Assembly (NCBI GenBank): GCA_963802095.1
Contig: CAWDHI010000007.1
Location: forward strand, 186,001-250,000
Reading direction: 5' to 3'
DNA from: CAVVEQ01 sp963802095
GTDB lineage: Bacteria; Chloroflexota; Anaerolineae; Anaerolineales; Anaerolineaceae
DNA length: 64,000 bases
The position numbers and the translations under genes are program-made. This document shows, one piece after another, positions 1 to 9,341 of the stretch (positions are counted from its first letter, which is position 1; each line of letters starts with the position of its first letter). The notes beneath the pieces were generated by a model, which saw nothing but the letters and a program-made list of their open reading frames with translations, was not told where the DNA came from and did no database searches.

Positions 1-485
1 CGGTGGTTTCAATCGGGATCCCTTCGCAGGGCAAACTGATGGTCAATGACATGATCGTCGATGCAGCCCTGGCGCAGGTGCTGCTCACCCCCAGCGAATT
101 TGATGTGATCGTCTGCACCAATCTGAATGGGGATTACCTCAGCGATGCACTGGCTGCCCAGGTAGGCGGATTGGGGATCGCCCCGGGAGCGAACATTAAT
201 TTCGAGACAGGTGCGGCAGTATTTGAGGCCACGCATGGCACGGCTCCCAATATCGCCGGGCAGAATGCGGCCAATCCCTGCTCTTTGATCCTTTCCGGGG
301 AAATGATGCTGCGATATTTGGGATGGAACGAGGCGGCCGACCTGGTACTCGCCGGGGTGGAAGGTGCCATTGCCTCCCGCAGGGTGACACCGGATTTTGC
401 GGATAAGATGCGCGGCGCGGTACGAACAGGAACCCGCGAATTTGCCCAGAATATCCTGGGGATAATGGAGAAATCAATCGAATGA
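1..485 (+). CDS. icd: NADP-type isocitrate dehydrogenase, C-terminal part (5' end outside window)
   Basis: About 160 C-terminal residues are visible; the gene enters from the left edge. The stretch FEATHGTAPNIAGQ, followed by an NP.S.IL..EMMLRYLGW segment, is the conserved C-terminal block of isocitrate dehydrogenase. In that block the ATHGTAP loop contacts the cofactor adenine. Isopropylmalate dehydrogenase shares the fold, but the EMMLRYLGW..AADL segment fits isocitrate dehydrogenase better. The enzyme makes 2-oxoglutarate in the TCA cycle. Its stop codon overlaps the aconitase start (ATGA), so the two consecutive TCA enzymes are translationally coupled. Confidence 0.9.
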   Translation, partial: VVSIGIPSQGKLMVNDMIVDAALAQVLLTPSEFDVIVCTNLNGDYLSDALAAQVGGLGIAPGANINFETGAAVFEATHGTAPNIAGQNAANPCSLILSGEMMLRYLGWNEAADLVLAGVEGAIASRRVTPDFADKMRGAVRTGTREFAQNILGIMEKSIE

Positions 486-3173
486 CCGAAGCGCAAAAAT
501 CCTTGCGATTCCTCAATTTGGCGGGTAATAAGATCGCCTACTACAGCCTGCCCGCCTGGGCAGAAGAAAAGAAGATTGATATTCCCCGCCTGCCATTTTC
601 GATCAGAATATTGCTGGAAATGCTCCTGAGGCAGGCGGCTGAAGGTAAAGGTTTGGAAAATGACCTCGAAAGCCTTGCAGCCTGGAAACCTATAGAGGAA
701 GCCAGGGCATCCATATCCATTCATCCGCAACGGGTGGTGATGCAGGATCTCACCGGAGTACCGGTACTCAACGACCTGGCATCCCTGCGCGCCGCGGTGA
801 GCCGCGCGGGTGGTAACCCGGCCAGCGGTCAACCCGGTGATCCCGGTGGACCTGGTGGTGGATCATTCCATCCAGGTGGACTATACCGGCATCCCGGACG
901 CTTATAAGAAGAACCTGGAGCTGGAATTCAAACGCAACCGGGAACGATACCAATTCCTGAAATGGGCGCAAAAAGCCTTCCAAAAATTCCGGCTCATCCC
1001 GCCTGCCACCGGGATCGTGCACCAGGTGAACCTGGAGACGCTTTCCCCGGTGGTTTGGATCCAGGATTCCGCTGGAATGCGGCTTGCTGCCCCGGATATG
1101 GTTATTGGGACCGATTCGCATACGCCCATGATCAATGGGCTAGGCGTTCTGGGCTGGGGAGTGGGTGGAATAGAAGCCATCGCTGCGATGCTGGGCAACC
1201 CATTGGAATTGATGATCCCGGATGTAGTGGGGGTACGCCTTTTCGGCTCTCTTCCCCTGGGCACCACTCCCACCGATCTTACGCTGACGATCGTCCAAAA
1301 GCTGCGCGCGCTGGGTGTGGTGGATAAATTCATTGAGTTTACCGGCCCGGCGTTGGAGACTCTTGGCGTTCCACAAAGGGCGATGATCGCCAACATGGCG
1401 CCGGAATACGGCGCGACGGCCAGTTTTTTTCCCATCGATGAGCAAACCCTGGGTTTTTTGCGCCTGACAAACCGGCTTGAGAGCACTGTGCGCTTGGTGG
1501 AAGCATTCTTCCGCGAACAGGAACTTTTCCGTTCGGATGAATCCCCCGAACCGGAATTCAGCACCCTTTTGGAATTGGACCTGTCGGAGATCGTCCCATC
1601 GATTGCGGGTCCGAAAAAACCGCAAAGCCGGGTTTCGCTCACAGAAGCCAGTCAGGATTTTCAGCGCCTGCTGAAGATCGAAGTAACAGATGGAGGGTAC
1701 GGACTCAGCAGAGAGCAGGTTGAGGCAACCGCTGAAGTTCAAATTGGTGGGAACCCGGTAACCCTCATGCATGGATCCGTAGTTCTTGCAGCGATCACTT
1801 CCTGCACCAACACCTCCGACCCATATGTCATGCTCGCAGCCGGGTTAATGGCCAGGAACGCACTGGAGCGGGGGATGAGCATCTCACCGGCAGTCAAAGC
1901 AAGTCTCTCGCCAGGGTCGCGTGTGGTGACGGATTACCTCGCGAGGGCTGGACTTCTGGAAAAATTGGAAAACCTGGGATTCACTCTCGTTGGTTATGGC
2001 TGCATGACCTGTATCGGTAATTCAGGGCAAATTGATCCTGGCGTTGCGCGTGTCATCGAAGCATCCAACCTGGTAACCGCCGGGGTACTTTCCGGGAACC
2101 GCAATTTTGAGGGGAGGGTGCAGCCACTCGTGAGAGCCAATTACCTGGCTTCCCCGCCGCTGGTTGTGGCCTATGCCCTGGCAGGTTCCATGAATATTGA
2201 CTTGACGCGTGATCCGCTGGGTGTGGATGCAAACGGAAACCCTGTCAACCTGGCGGATATCTGGCCTTCCGAGAATGAGATCCGGGAGCTCACCGAAAAA
2301 TATGTGACCGTGGAGGCTTTCGAACGAAATAAGCTTGAAAAATTCCCCGGCGGCCGGGATTGGCAGGAGTTGGCGGGTGGGGATGAGTTGGTGTTCCACT
2401 GGAACCCTTCATCAGACTACCTGCGGGAACCCCCTTTCGCGACCCTTCCAAATGGGGATTGGACCAAGGACATCCACGGCGCCCACGCCCTTGCGGTTTT
2501 TGGAGATTCGATCACGACTGACCATATTTCCCCGGCAGGATCAATACACCCCGGCAGCCCGGCGGGGCGCTACTTGCAGAGCAGGGGAGTTTCCCCGGTG
2601 GATTTTAATTCCTACGGTTCGCGACGCGGAAATGACGAGGTGATGGTACGAGGTACGTTCGCGAATACCCGGTTGAAGAATAAACTTGTCCTCGGAGTAG
2701 AGGGCGGCAGGACCCTCTACCTTCCAGAAGAAACCCAAATGGATATTTATGATGCGGCCATGCGTTACCAGCGAGAGGATATCCCACTTGTAATTCTAGC
2801 AGGCAGGGAATACGGCACAGGCTCCAGTAGGGATTGGGCTGCCAAGGGTGTTCTTCTACTGGGAGTGCGGGCGGTTATCGCGGAGTCCTTTGAACGAATT
2901 CACCGGTCCAACCTGGCGGGGATGGGAGTCCTTCCATTACAATTTTTGGAAGGAGAAGGGGTTCAAAAACTTGGGTTGACAGGGAAGGAATCATTCACCA
3001 TTTCAGCTCTTTCCAGTATCGTCCCAGGTGCTATTATCCCTGTCCTCGCCGAAGGGAAGACTGGTGATCGGATTGAGTTCCAGACACGACTGAGGGTGGA
3101 TACTCGCTTGGAAATGGAAACCCTGCTGCAAGGTGGAATCCTCAAGAAAGCCTTCACACAAACCCTTGGTTAA
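482..3173 (+). CDS. acnA: Aconitate hydratase (AcnA type), interrupted by one frameshift
   Basis: Two frames together encode a complete AcnA-type aconitase of about 896 residues, the usual family length. The first frame carries the N-terminal motif VVMQDLTGVP. The second resumes at VNPVIPVDLVVDHS, which follows directly in the family. The break sits at 824-828, where one extra G (GG at 827-828) would explain it. The iron-sulfur ligands are present in TSCTNTSDPYV and GCMTCIGN, and the C-terminal swivel domain (GDSITTDHISPAG, then YGTGSSRDWAAKG) is intact. It isomerises citrate to isocitrate, supplying the neighbouring icd product. Either a draft error or a recent single-base lesion; the rest of the gene shows no decay. 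Confidence 0.9.
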
Positions 3174-3178
3174 TCCTC

Positions 3179-3197
3179 AATCTGAAAAAGTCAGATT
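3179..3197 (+). terminator. Weak hairpin downstream of aconitase
   Basis: A 7-bp perfect stem (AATCTGA / TCAGATT) with a 5-base loop lies 6 bases after the aconitase stop. No T-run follows, so intrinsic termination is doubtful; it may only be a 3' end stabiliser. Confidence 0.3.
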
Positions 3198-3284
3198 CGG
3201 AGAGTTCTAAAATATTGCAATAAGCTCAGTTGGAAAAATCCATAAACTCGGAATATTACAAATTCATTATTGTTGGAGGAGATC

Positions 3285-3647
3285 ATGCCAGAAAAAATAG
3301 CAGAATTGAAAGAAGTCCGCAGGATTGAAAGAATGCGACCCATGAAAAAGTTGTTTCTGATTGATGTTCTCCAGGACAAGGAGTCGCGTCCGATGTTTAT
3401 ATGGGCAGGGGCGGTCCTTTTAGGCGGAATGGTCCTGTTCCATTACCTGGAAGGATGGAGCCTGCTTGATTCGTTATATTTCTGTGTGATCAGTGCCGCT
3501 ACAATCGGGTATGGCGACCTGGTCCCAACAACGCCAATAACAAAAATATTTACCATTCTCTACAACATAAATGCAATTGTGATGCTCCTGGCACTTTTTG
3601 ACCGGGTGCGGGTTGTCCGCGGGCACAAATCAGTTCCGGGTAATTAA
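3285..3647 (+). CDS. Small two-transmembrane potassium channel (Ion_trans_2 type)
   Basis: A 120-residue protein with two hydrophobic segments flanking a pore loop whose selectivity filter is TIGYGDLVP, the K+ channel signature. The N-terminal 35 residues are charged and cytoplasmic. There is no C-terminal RCK/TrkA-N regulatory domain, so it is a minimal pore of the KcsA type. The start at 3285 is chosen because GGAGGA lies 4 bases upstream; an in-frame TTG at 3270 has no such site. It converges with the MFS gene 31 bases downstream, without a recognisable terminator. Confidence 0.85.
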   Translation: MPEKIAELKEVRRIERMRPMKKLFLIDVLQDKESRPMFIWAGAVLLGGMVLFHYLEGWSLLDSLYFCVISAATIGYGDLVPTTPITKIFTILYNINAIVMLLALFDRVRVVRGHKSVPGN

Positions 3648-3678
3648 TCAATTATTCAATACTGTCAAGCCAGAAGGA

Positions 3679-4923
3679 TTATGCTGCAGTCGACTCTTCA
3701 AGAGTCGCCCCGCTTTTTTCCGGAAGCTTGAACTTGACCCAAATTATGGGCAGTACAAGGGCTGAAGCGATCGCAGTTGCAAAAAAAGGCGAACGCGGGC
3801 CCCAGTTTTCCCACATTTTCGCTCCAAGCCAGGGGGCTGCAAGGGAGATGAATCCAACGCTGCTGTAAAAAATTCCCGAGAATGTCCCCAACATCTTTGC
3901 CGGGACCACTTTCGAGATGAGCGCTTGGTAGGCGGGTCCGAGCAACCCGACTCCAAGTCCGAAGACCGCCCAGACGACAGCAAAGCCGATGAAATGCCGG
4001 GAGGACAGGAATATCCAAAGCGCGGCAAAGATGGTCAAAAAACCGAAGAAAATCGGTACTCGTTCGCCGTAGCGGTCGGAAAGTCTCCCGGAAAACATCG
4101 GCACGATCATCATGGCGATCGAAAAAATTGCGCCTAGCAAGCCAATCTGCTGGATGGTGATCCCGGCCACTTGTTCCAAATACAGCGGTTGAAGATTATT
4201 GGTCAACTGGTTGGCAATATCGTTTATGCCATCAGTGATAAAGATCCAGGTGATGATGCCGCCACCGAAGAGCATCGCAAAAACAGTGCTCATTCCGCTC
4301 TTGAAGGATTTCATATTCATCGGCTGGCTTTGTTTTTCTTCCGGGGACCGCATTGTGGTTGCCATCCAGATGCGCAGCCCGGCAGCTAATGAATAAAGAA
4401 TCCCAGCTACAAAAAGCATGGGTTTGAATCCATAGGATCCGGCGATCAGTCCTCCCAGGGGTGGCCCGACCACCCCGGTCACCTGGTAAATCGTTCCAGT
4501 GATGCCATACACCTTGCCGCGGTTATCTTCGGTGGAGTTTTCAGCGATGAAAGCGTTGAAACTGGGGCCGACCAATGCGAAGGGGATCTGGTAAATGGCC
4601 AATGCTACGATCATCCATTGCCAGGTGGGGGCAATGATGAGCGCCACAAAACCGATGATCCCACCGACGCTGCCAATGGCGATTGCGCGTAACCGACCGA
4701 TCGAATCCGAGACCCAGCCACCAATTATCTGGAGCACCAGGATGGCGACCGAGGTGATGGTGAAAACCATGCCAACCTGCCCCACATTGGCACCTTGCTC
4801 GGTGAGATATAACGGCATAAGCAAAGGAGCCATCGACCCGGCGATGTTTGCCAGAACCATGGCCAGCATGAACCAGCGCATGATCGGTGAGAGCAGGGGT
4901 GTCTTTTTTTCTCCAGTTTCCAT
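3679..4923 (-). CDS. Major facilitator superfamily transporter, 12 TM
   Basis: A 414-residue protein with about twelve hydrophobic segments. The MFS motif A appears after TM2 (GGWVSDSIGRLRAIAIG) and in degenerate form in the second half (SGRLSDRYGERVPIF), as expected from the internal duplication of the family. The substrate cannot be told from sequence. It resembles the drug/solute antiporter type more than sugar porters. It stands alone, with convergent and divergent neighbours. The IS insertion lies about 140 bases upstream of its start and may separate it from part of its original upstream region. Confidence 0.85.
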   Translation of the reverse strand: METGEKKTPLLSPIMRWFMLAMVLANIAGSMAPLLMPLYLTEQGANVGQVGMVFTITSVAILVLQIIGGWVSDSIGRLRAIAIGSVGGIIGFVALIIAPTWQWMIVALAIYQIPFALVGPSFNAFIAENSTEDNRGKVYGITGTIYQVTGVVGPPLGGLIAGSYGFKPMLFVAGILYSLAAGLRIWMATTMRSPEEKQSQPMNMKSFKSGMSTVFAMLFGGGIITWIFITDGINDIANQLTNNLQPLYLEQVAGITIQQIGLLGAIFSIAMMIVPMFSGRLSDRYGERVPIFFGFLTIFAALWIFLSSRHFIGFAVVWAVFGLGVGLLGPAYQALISKVVPAKMLGTFSGIFYSSVGFISLAAPWLGAKMWENWGPRSPFFATAIASALVLPIIWVKFKLPEKSGATLEESTAA

Positions 4924-5041
4924 TTTTTTCTTCTTCGCTAAATTCGAACATCCTTTAGTTTATAGTAAAAGCCGAAATGGGGTATTGGTCAAATGAATGA
5001 TTTTCAAGGTGTGATCACCGTTGACTTGATCGAGGTTATAA

Positions 5042-5060
5042 AAACCAGCAAATTGCTTCT
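5042..5060. repeat. Left copy of 19-bp target-site duplication
   Basis: AAACCAGCAAATTGCTTCT is repeated exactly at 6517-6535. The two copies abut the outer ends of the insertion sequence. Confidence 0.9.
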
Positions 5061-5070
5061 GTTAGGAAAA

Positions 5071-5147
5071 GTTTAAAAGTGAACTGTTGTAAAGTTCAAA
5101 AGTGAACACCTATGAAAAGGGAGCTGGAAAAAAGTTCAAAAGTGAAC
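5071..5147. repeat. Three transposase-binding-type repeats, left IS end
   Basis: Copies of GTTCAAAAGTGAAC (first copy GTTTAAAAGTGAAC) lie at 5071-5084, 5094-5107 and 5134-5147, all in the same orientation, with start-to-start spacing of 23 and 40 bases. Confidence 0.85.
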
Positions 5148-6400
5148 CAGTTTTTTGGATAGGGGATGTGAACAGAGCGGACCATTTTCTGGTGGAACCA
5201 GACACGAACTTCTAAAGCATGTCTGGAAAGATCAGGAGCCAAGTGCAGATCGACGTAATCCCGCAGGGGGACCTGAGGGACATGATCGATTGGTTCAACA
5301 AAGAGATCTTTCGGTACCCATTCACCATGCGGGTGGTTCGTAGGCAGAAGACATCCTTGGTAGAGGTATATGGTTTTGGTAGGGAAAAAGGCCGAAACAA
5401 ACTATTTCCGGTGTGCATGGCCTTTTCAAATCTGGCTCTCGGAATTTCTCCAGTAGTGGAATGAACCTGGTGGTTGTTGTAACGATCCATCTCTTCCTGT
5501 AAAACAGAGCGAACATCCTCGATGGTGGAAAGTTGTTCCAACGCACAGGTGCGAACCAAGCGATCCTGAATCCATCGATAGGGACGTTCCACCTTTCCTT
5601 TCGCTTGCGGGGAAAGTGCATAAAAAACATCAACCTTCAAAAGAGCCATCATTTCTCGCCACTGGGTGATCACGTCATCTGTCTCCAGGACGTTCTTTCT
5701 CCATGCGCTGTCGCGACTCTGGATAAATCGAAATACTCGTAAATTGTCCACATAATACCGTCAAGGGAATCCGAAGACCTGCATGAGAGCCTGTGCAGCC
5801 TGAATATGAGCCCAGGAGGTTTCTCAGATCACAAGATCGGCATACAAGATCATCCTGCTGTAATCATCGATGGAGGTGATCAAGGTCCATTTTTCTGAAG
5901 CAAACGGAGACCACAGGTGGATTGAAGCATCATGCTGGATCAGATCGCCCGTGGCCGAGGTTAGGACTTCTCTGTCGTATGCGATTCTTGTGTTCTGCGT
6001 TGGGGTTTGGTAGCAGTCCCAGCTGCTTGGCGCGCTTGATGATGGTGGGTAGCGGATACCCGGATTGCTTGCTTGAGCAGGCGATCCGTCACTGCGGAGT
6101 AGTTGTAGGACCGTGATCGGCGAGCCGAGGATTATCAACCAGCACTTTCTCCCGATGCAGTTCTTTTGCGGATTTGTCACTTCGGCTTCAGAGCCCATGC
6201 GAGATCTTTGGGTACGGTGGTAATCGGATGGAAAACGCATTTGGATCCTTGCTTGAAACCGTTTCAACAGGGCAAAGAAACGGGTTTTCTCCAACCCCAG
6301 CGTCTTCTGGATTTCAGATCGGCTTAGATGCCCTTGTATCGTATCGTGCGAATAACATTTTTACTTGTTCAGTATTGAACTGTTTATGCAGCTGTGTCCA
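5096..6400 (-). pseudogene. IS transposase (HTH + integrase core), multiply interrupted
   Basis: The reading frame can be pieced together. The N-terminal helix-turn-helix region (LSRSEIQKTLGLEKTRF) is followed by the first catalytic Asp (GDLIQHDASIHLW) and IDDYSRMILYADL. The second Asp region (YYVDNLRVF) and the Glu region (SPQAKGKVERPYRWIQDRL) come next. Two in-frame TGA codons break it at 5824-5826 and 5761-5763. Frameshifts occur near 6340 and near 5275, after which the C-terminus continues in another frame and ends inside the terminal repeat. This is real decay, not explicable by homopolymer errors. The exact start is not resolvable. Confidence 0.85.
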
Positions 6401-6424
6401 GATTCCCTGTCCTCCTCGGTAACA

Positions 6425-6506
6425 GTTCACTTTTCAACTTCAAATCCATTATTACCGCTTCCGCGAGCAGTTCACTTTTCAAGTGTTAACCGGTTCACTT
6501 TTAAAG
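6425..6506. repeat. Three inverted terminal repeats, right IS end
   Basis: Copies of GTTCACTTTTNAA lie at 6425-6438, 6470-6483 and 6493-6506, the reverse complement of the left-end repeats. Measured inward from the right end, the spacing is 23 then 45 bases, nearly mirroring the left end. The element finishes with a further GTTCAC at 6511-6516. Confidence 0.85.
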
Positions 6507-6516
6507 TTTAGTTCAC

Positions 6517-6535
6517 AAACCAGCAAATTGCTTCT
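6517..6535. repeat. Right copy of 19-bp target-site duplication
   Basis: Identical to 5042-5060. Its last base is the first base of a -35-like TTGAAA, so the element landed directly upstream of the next gene's promoter. Confidence 0.9.
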
Positions 6536-6562
6536 TGAAATCATTGAATTTTCAGGTAAAAT
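6535..6562 (+). promoter_or_regulatory. Sigma70-like promoter of the DUF308 gene
   Basis: TTGAAA (6535-6540), a 16-base spacer and TAAAAT (6557-6562) precede the start at 6643 by about 80 bases. The IS insertion left both boxes intact. Confidence 0.55.
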
Positions 6563-6642
6563 TAATGTTTGAACCGAAATAAAAAATTCGGGGTTAAATT
6601 CTTGAGGAGAAATCCTCTAATTTTCAAAAGGAGAAGATAGAA

Positions 6643-7203
6643 ATGGCAACTGCAACAGATGTACAGGTTCGGCAACGCCCTTGGTGGCTCACCCTCATCG
6701 GTGGGGTCACTGCTGTCATCCTCGGCGCAATTTTGCTCTGGGGTTCCCTGGGTGCAAGAGTACAGGTTTACCTGCTGGTCGTATATTTCATCGGGTTCTA
6801 CTGGTTCGTTAGCGGTATTTTTGAGTTGGTTTATATGTTTGTTGACCACTCCCAGTGGGGCTGGAAGCTCTTTATGGGCATCGTCGGGATCTGGGCTGGG
6901 GGTTACGTCATCACCAACCCCATCCTTTCCGCTGTTGCCCTTCCCAAGATCGCCGTTCTCGTCCTTGGCATCTACGGTATCATGTACGGCATCATGCTGA
7001 TCGTCATGGCCTTCAAAGGCGGCGGTTGGGGTGCAGGCCTGCTCGGCGCGCTTGGCCTGGTGCTGGGCTTCGTCCTGGTTGGGAATTATTATATGCCCGG
7101 CGTTGGGATCGCCTACGTGTGGGTTTCCGCACTGTTCGCTTTCATTTTTGGGATCGTCGCCATTGTGCGTGCGTTCCAACAGCGAAAAGCAAGCAAAGCA
7201 TAG
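6643..7203 (+). CDS. HdeD/DUF308 family membrane protein
   Basis: 186 residues with six hydrophobic segments. The pattern of paired helices rich in Gly and Trp (IGGVTAVILGAILLW, then GIVGIWAGGYVITNP) is typical of the HdeD-like DUF308 family. Members are inner-membrane proteins linked in enterobacteria to acid resistance; the biochemical role is not established. A clear AAAGGAG site lies upstream. It is a single-gene unit: its own promoter follows the IS and a strong terminator lies 17 bases after the stop. Confidence 0.8.
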   Translation: MATATDVQVRQRPWWLTLIGGVTAVILGAILLWGSLGARVQVYLLVVYFIGFYWFVSGIFELVYMFVDHSQWGWKLFMGIVGIWAGGYVITNPILSAVALPKIAVLVLGIYGIMYGIMLIVMAFKGGGWGAGLLGALGLVLGFVLVGNYYMPGVGIAYVWVSALFAFIFGIVAIVRAFQQRKASKA

Positions 7204-7219
7204 TTTCTACAACAACGCA

Positions 7220-7249
7220 AAAAAGAACCCGGATTTCCGGGTTCTTTTT
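7220..7249 (+). terminator. Rho-independent terminator
   Basis: An 11-bp perfect stem (AAAGAACCCGG / CCGGGTTCTTT), a 4-base loop and a T-run directly after the DUF308 gene. The A-run on the other side may also serve the convergent exporter gene. Confidence 0.9.
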
Positions 7250-7272
7250 GTATAAGGCGAAGGAGGTCCACG

Positions 7273-8703
7273 TCAAACAGGCTTTGCCGCCACTGGCGCA
7301 CCTGCGTTTCCTCTTGTGGAAGAAACGATCATCCCGGTTAGGGCGAAACCGGCTGCCACCAGGAACCCGTAGTGGACAGCCTCGGTGACCATATTCTCTC
7401 CCAACATGGAAAGAGCGCTGGAAAAGACAGCTCCTGCGATCCCCACCCCGATCACCATGCCCACATTGCGGGCTTCGGCCAGAACTGCCGAGGCGATACC
7501 CTGACGTCCACGAGGAGCACTGCCCAGCAGGGCACTGTTATTGGGAGAAACAAACATGCCCGTTCCCAGGCCAGCCAACGCCAGGCTTATGACGATGATG
7601 GCTGGAGGGGTGGCTGGACCCAGCCGGGAAAGCAGTAACAAACCCAGCGCGAGGATGCCCATGCCCAGGGTGGCAAGGATTCGTGACCCAATGCGGTCTG
7701 AGAGCCATCCACTCACCGGCGCGGTGATGACCATCACCAGCGGTTGGGCGGTGAGGAGCAACCCTGCCTGGGCGGGGGAGAAACCACGCCCCTGCAACAG
7801 GTAAAAAGGCATCAGGAAAATAATGCTATAAATGGAGATATAGTTCAATGTGGCGCTGGCTGTACTGGCGGAGAAGATCCGGCTGTGAAAAAGGGTCAGA
7901 TCCAGCATGGGCGAAGGCGAACGCCGCTCGATGCGGATAAAGAAAATCAGGAGAGTGATACTGGCAGCCAGGCAGGCGAGGGTGGGGAAAGAAAGCCAGC
8001 CCCAGGCATGTCCCTGGTTAAGTCCCAGCAGAAGAAAGATCAGCACAGCGGCAAATGTGACCGCTCCGGGAATATCGAAGCGTTCCCCAGCCAGGGGGAT
8101 GCGGCGATCATCCCAGATGAAAATGGCGCTGATCACGCAGGCGATGACACCGACAGGCAGGTTGATGTAATACACCGAACGCCAGGAGAAAGACTGTGCC
8201 AGCCAACCTCCGAGTAAAGGTCCAATCGTGGAACCAAGGTAGGTCATCATGCCCTGCAGCCCAAGCACCTGTCCTCGCTGGCTTGCGGGGAACGTGCGGG
8301 TGAGGATGGCGGGTGCGTTGGCAAACAACATGGCAGCGCCGATCGCCTGCAGCGCACGGGATCCGACCAGCATGGGGACTGAAACCGAAATCCCACATAA
8401 AGCGGAAGCCGCCACAAAAATGGCAAACCCGGCGACGTACACGCGCTTGTGCCCACGCATATCCCCCAGGCGGCCAAAGGAGAGCAGCAGGCTACTGACT
8501 ATGAGCAGGTAGATGGTCACCACCCATTCCACGGCGGCAACATCGCTGTTGAAGTAATCCCGTACGAGCGGCAGGGTAACGTTGACCACGCTGCCATCGA
8601 GGGCAGACATGAAAGTACCAAGCCCCACTGCAAGAAAAACCATCCATCTTCGGTTGGCTGAGCCTGGGGCGGGATCGGGAATCGTGTGCTCGGAAGGATC
8701 CAT
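7273..8703 (-). CDS. DHA2 family (EmrB/QacA-type) drug:proton antiporter
   Basis: 476 residues with fourteen predicted membrane segments, the length and topology of the DHA2 family. Motif A is FGRLGDMRGHKRVYVAG. The antiporter motif C region reads GSTIGPLLGGWLAQSFSWR and is followed by YYINLPVG, a hallmark of EmrB/QacA exporters. TM1 holds the family's LDGSVVNVTLP motif (usual form LDxTVVNVALP). A GTG at 8709 is a possible alternative start; neither has an ideal ribosome site. It probably exports amphiphilic toxic compounds, but the substrate is unknown. No adjacent TetR or MarR regulator is present. Confidence 0.88.
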   Translation of the reverse strand: MDPSEHTIPDPAPGSANRRWMVFLAVGLGTFMSALDGSVVNVTLPLVRDYFNSDVAAVEWVVTIYLLIVSSLLLSFGRLGDMRGHKRVYVAGFAIFVAASALCGISVSVPMLVGSRALQAIGAAMLFANAPAILTRTFPASQRGQVLGLQGMMTYLGSTIGPLLGGWLAQSFSWRSVYYINLPVGVIACVISAIFIWDDRRIPLAGERFDIPGAVTFAAVLIFLLLGLNQGHAWGWLSFPTLACLAASITLLIFFIRIERRSPSPMLDLTLFHSRIFSASTASATLNYISIYSIIFLMPFYLLQGRGFSPAQAGLLLTAQPLVMVITAPVSGWLSDRIGSRILATLGMGILALGLLLLSRLGPATPPAIIVISLALAGLGTGMFVSPNNSALLGSAPRGRQGIASAVLAEARNVGMVIGVGIAGAVFSSALSMLGENMVTEAVHYGFLVAAGFALTGMIVSSTRGNAGAPVAAKPV

Positions 8704-8837
8704 CGTCACCTATCAGAAAGAGAGAATTATATCCCTCAGGGGTGGGAAAAGTGAACAAACAGGACGCAGCATTGCTATATTAAGTAGGTTATGCCAAAAT
8801 CATTGTTTGCATGGATAAAAAGGATTAACTTTTTGCG

Positions 8838-9179
8838 ATGATTGAGTTGTTGGTTATGTTCCTGATCAGCGGGGTGATCCTGGTGGCGATCTCGATCCCC
8901 TTGATCAATGGTCGGATCGCACCGAACGCGCTGTATGGTTTCCGTGTGCGGGATACGCTGGATGATCCCCGAACCTGGTATAAAACGAATACTTATTCCG
9001 GTAAGTGGCTGCTGGCCACCGGGTTGATCTTTATCGCGGTGTGCATCCTGGCCTATAACATTCCGAATATCAGCTCGGATACCTATTCATTGGTCTGCCT
9101 GGCGGGATTCCTAATCCCCATGACCATTGGCGTGTTCATGTCCTGGCGGTATATGAAAAAGGTCAAGAAGGGTAGATAA
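8838..9179 (+). CDS. SdpI-family membrane protein
   Basis: 113 residues and three hydrophobic helices. The segment PNALYGFRVRDTL, then WYKTNTYSGKW, is the signature of the SdpI/YhfL family (PF13630), whose best-known member gives immunity to the SdpC killing factor in Bacillus. No toxin gene is adjacent, so an immunity role here is not supported. It stands alone between the divergent exporter gene and a shared terminator. Confidence 0.75.
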   Translation: MIELLVMFLISGVILVAISIPLINGRIAPNALYGFRVRDTLDDPRTWYKTNTYSGKWLLATGLIFIAVCILAYNIPNISSDTYSLVCLAGFLIPMTIGVFMSWRYMKKVKKGR

Positions 9180-9297
9180 TTTTGGGTCAGGTTACTCGCG
9201 AGATTAATAAGGAAAGAACTTGTTGGATTCCCCGATTTCCGCCGGGTTGATCCAGTGTGTTTTTATAAAACCAACTATTTGAAATAGGAGGGAACGT

Positions 9298-9329
9298 AAA
9301 AAGAGGTATCCATTTGGATACCTCTTTTT
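9298..9329. terminator. Bidirectional terminator
   Basis: A 14-bp perfect stem (AAAAAGAGGTATCC / GGATACCTCTTTTT) with loop ATTT. A- and T-runs on the two sides suit both the SdpI-like gene and the convergent acyltransferase gene. Confidence 0.9.
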
Positions 9330-9341
9330 GATTTAATCCGA

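Larger units (their letters stand above)
5061..6516 (-). mobile_element. Decayed DDE insertion sequence, about 1.46 kb, with triple terminal repeats
   Basis: The element is bounded by a 19-bp target duplication (5042-5060 and 6517-6535). Its ends match as imperfect inverted repeats: aligned from each end, positions 12-24 are identical (TTTAAAAGTGAAC). Each end holds three copies of a 14-bp repeat, the outermost beginning 10 bases from the end and the second 23 bases further in, on both sides. The single transposase gene on the minus strand is broken. A long target duplication is unusual; I recall duplications of this order for IS1202-type elements, but the family was not verified. The element can only move if a transposase is supplied from elsewhere. 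Confidence 0.9.

Noticed and set aside
902..1642. A 246-codon minus-strand frame inside aconitase
   Set aside because: Shadow of acnA; low-complexity Arg/Ser composition and no start signals.
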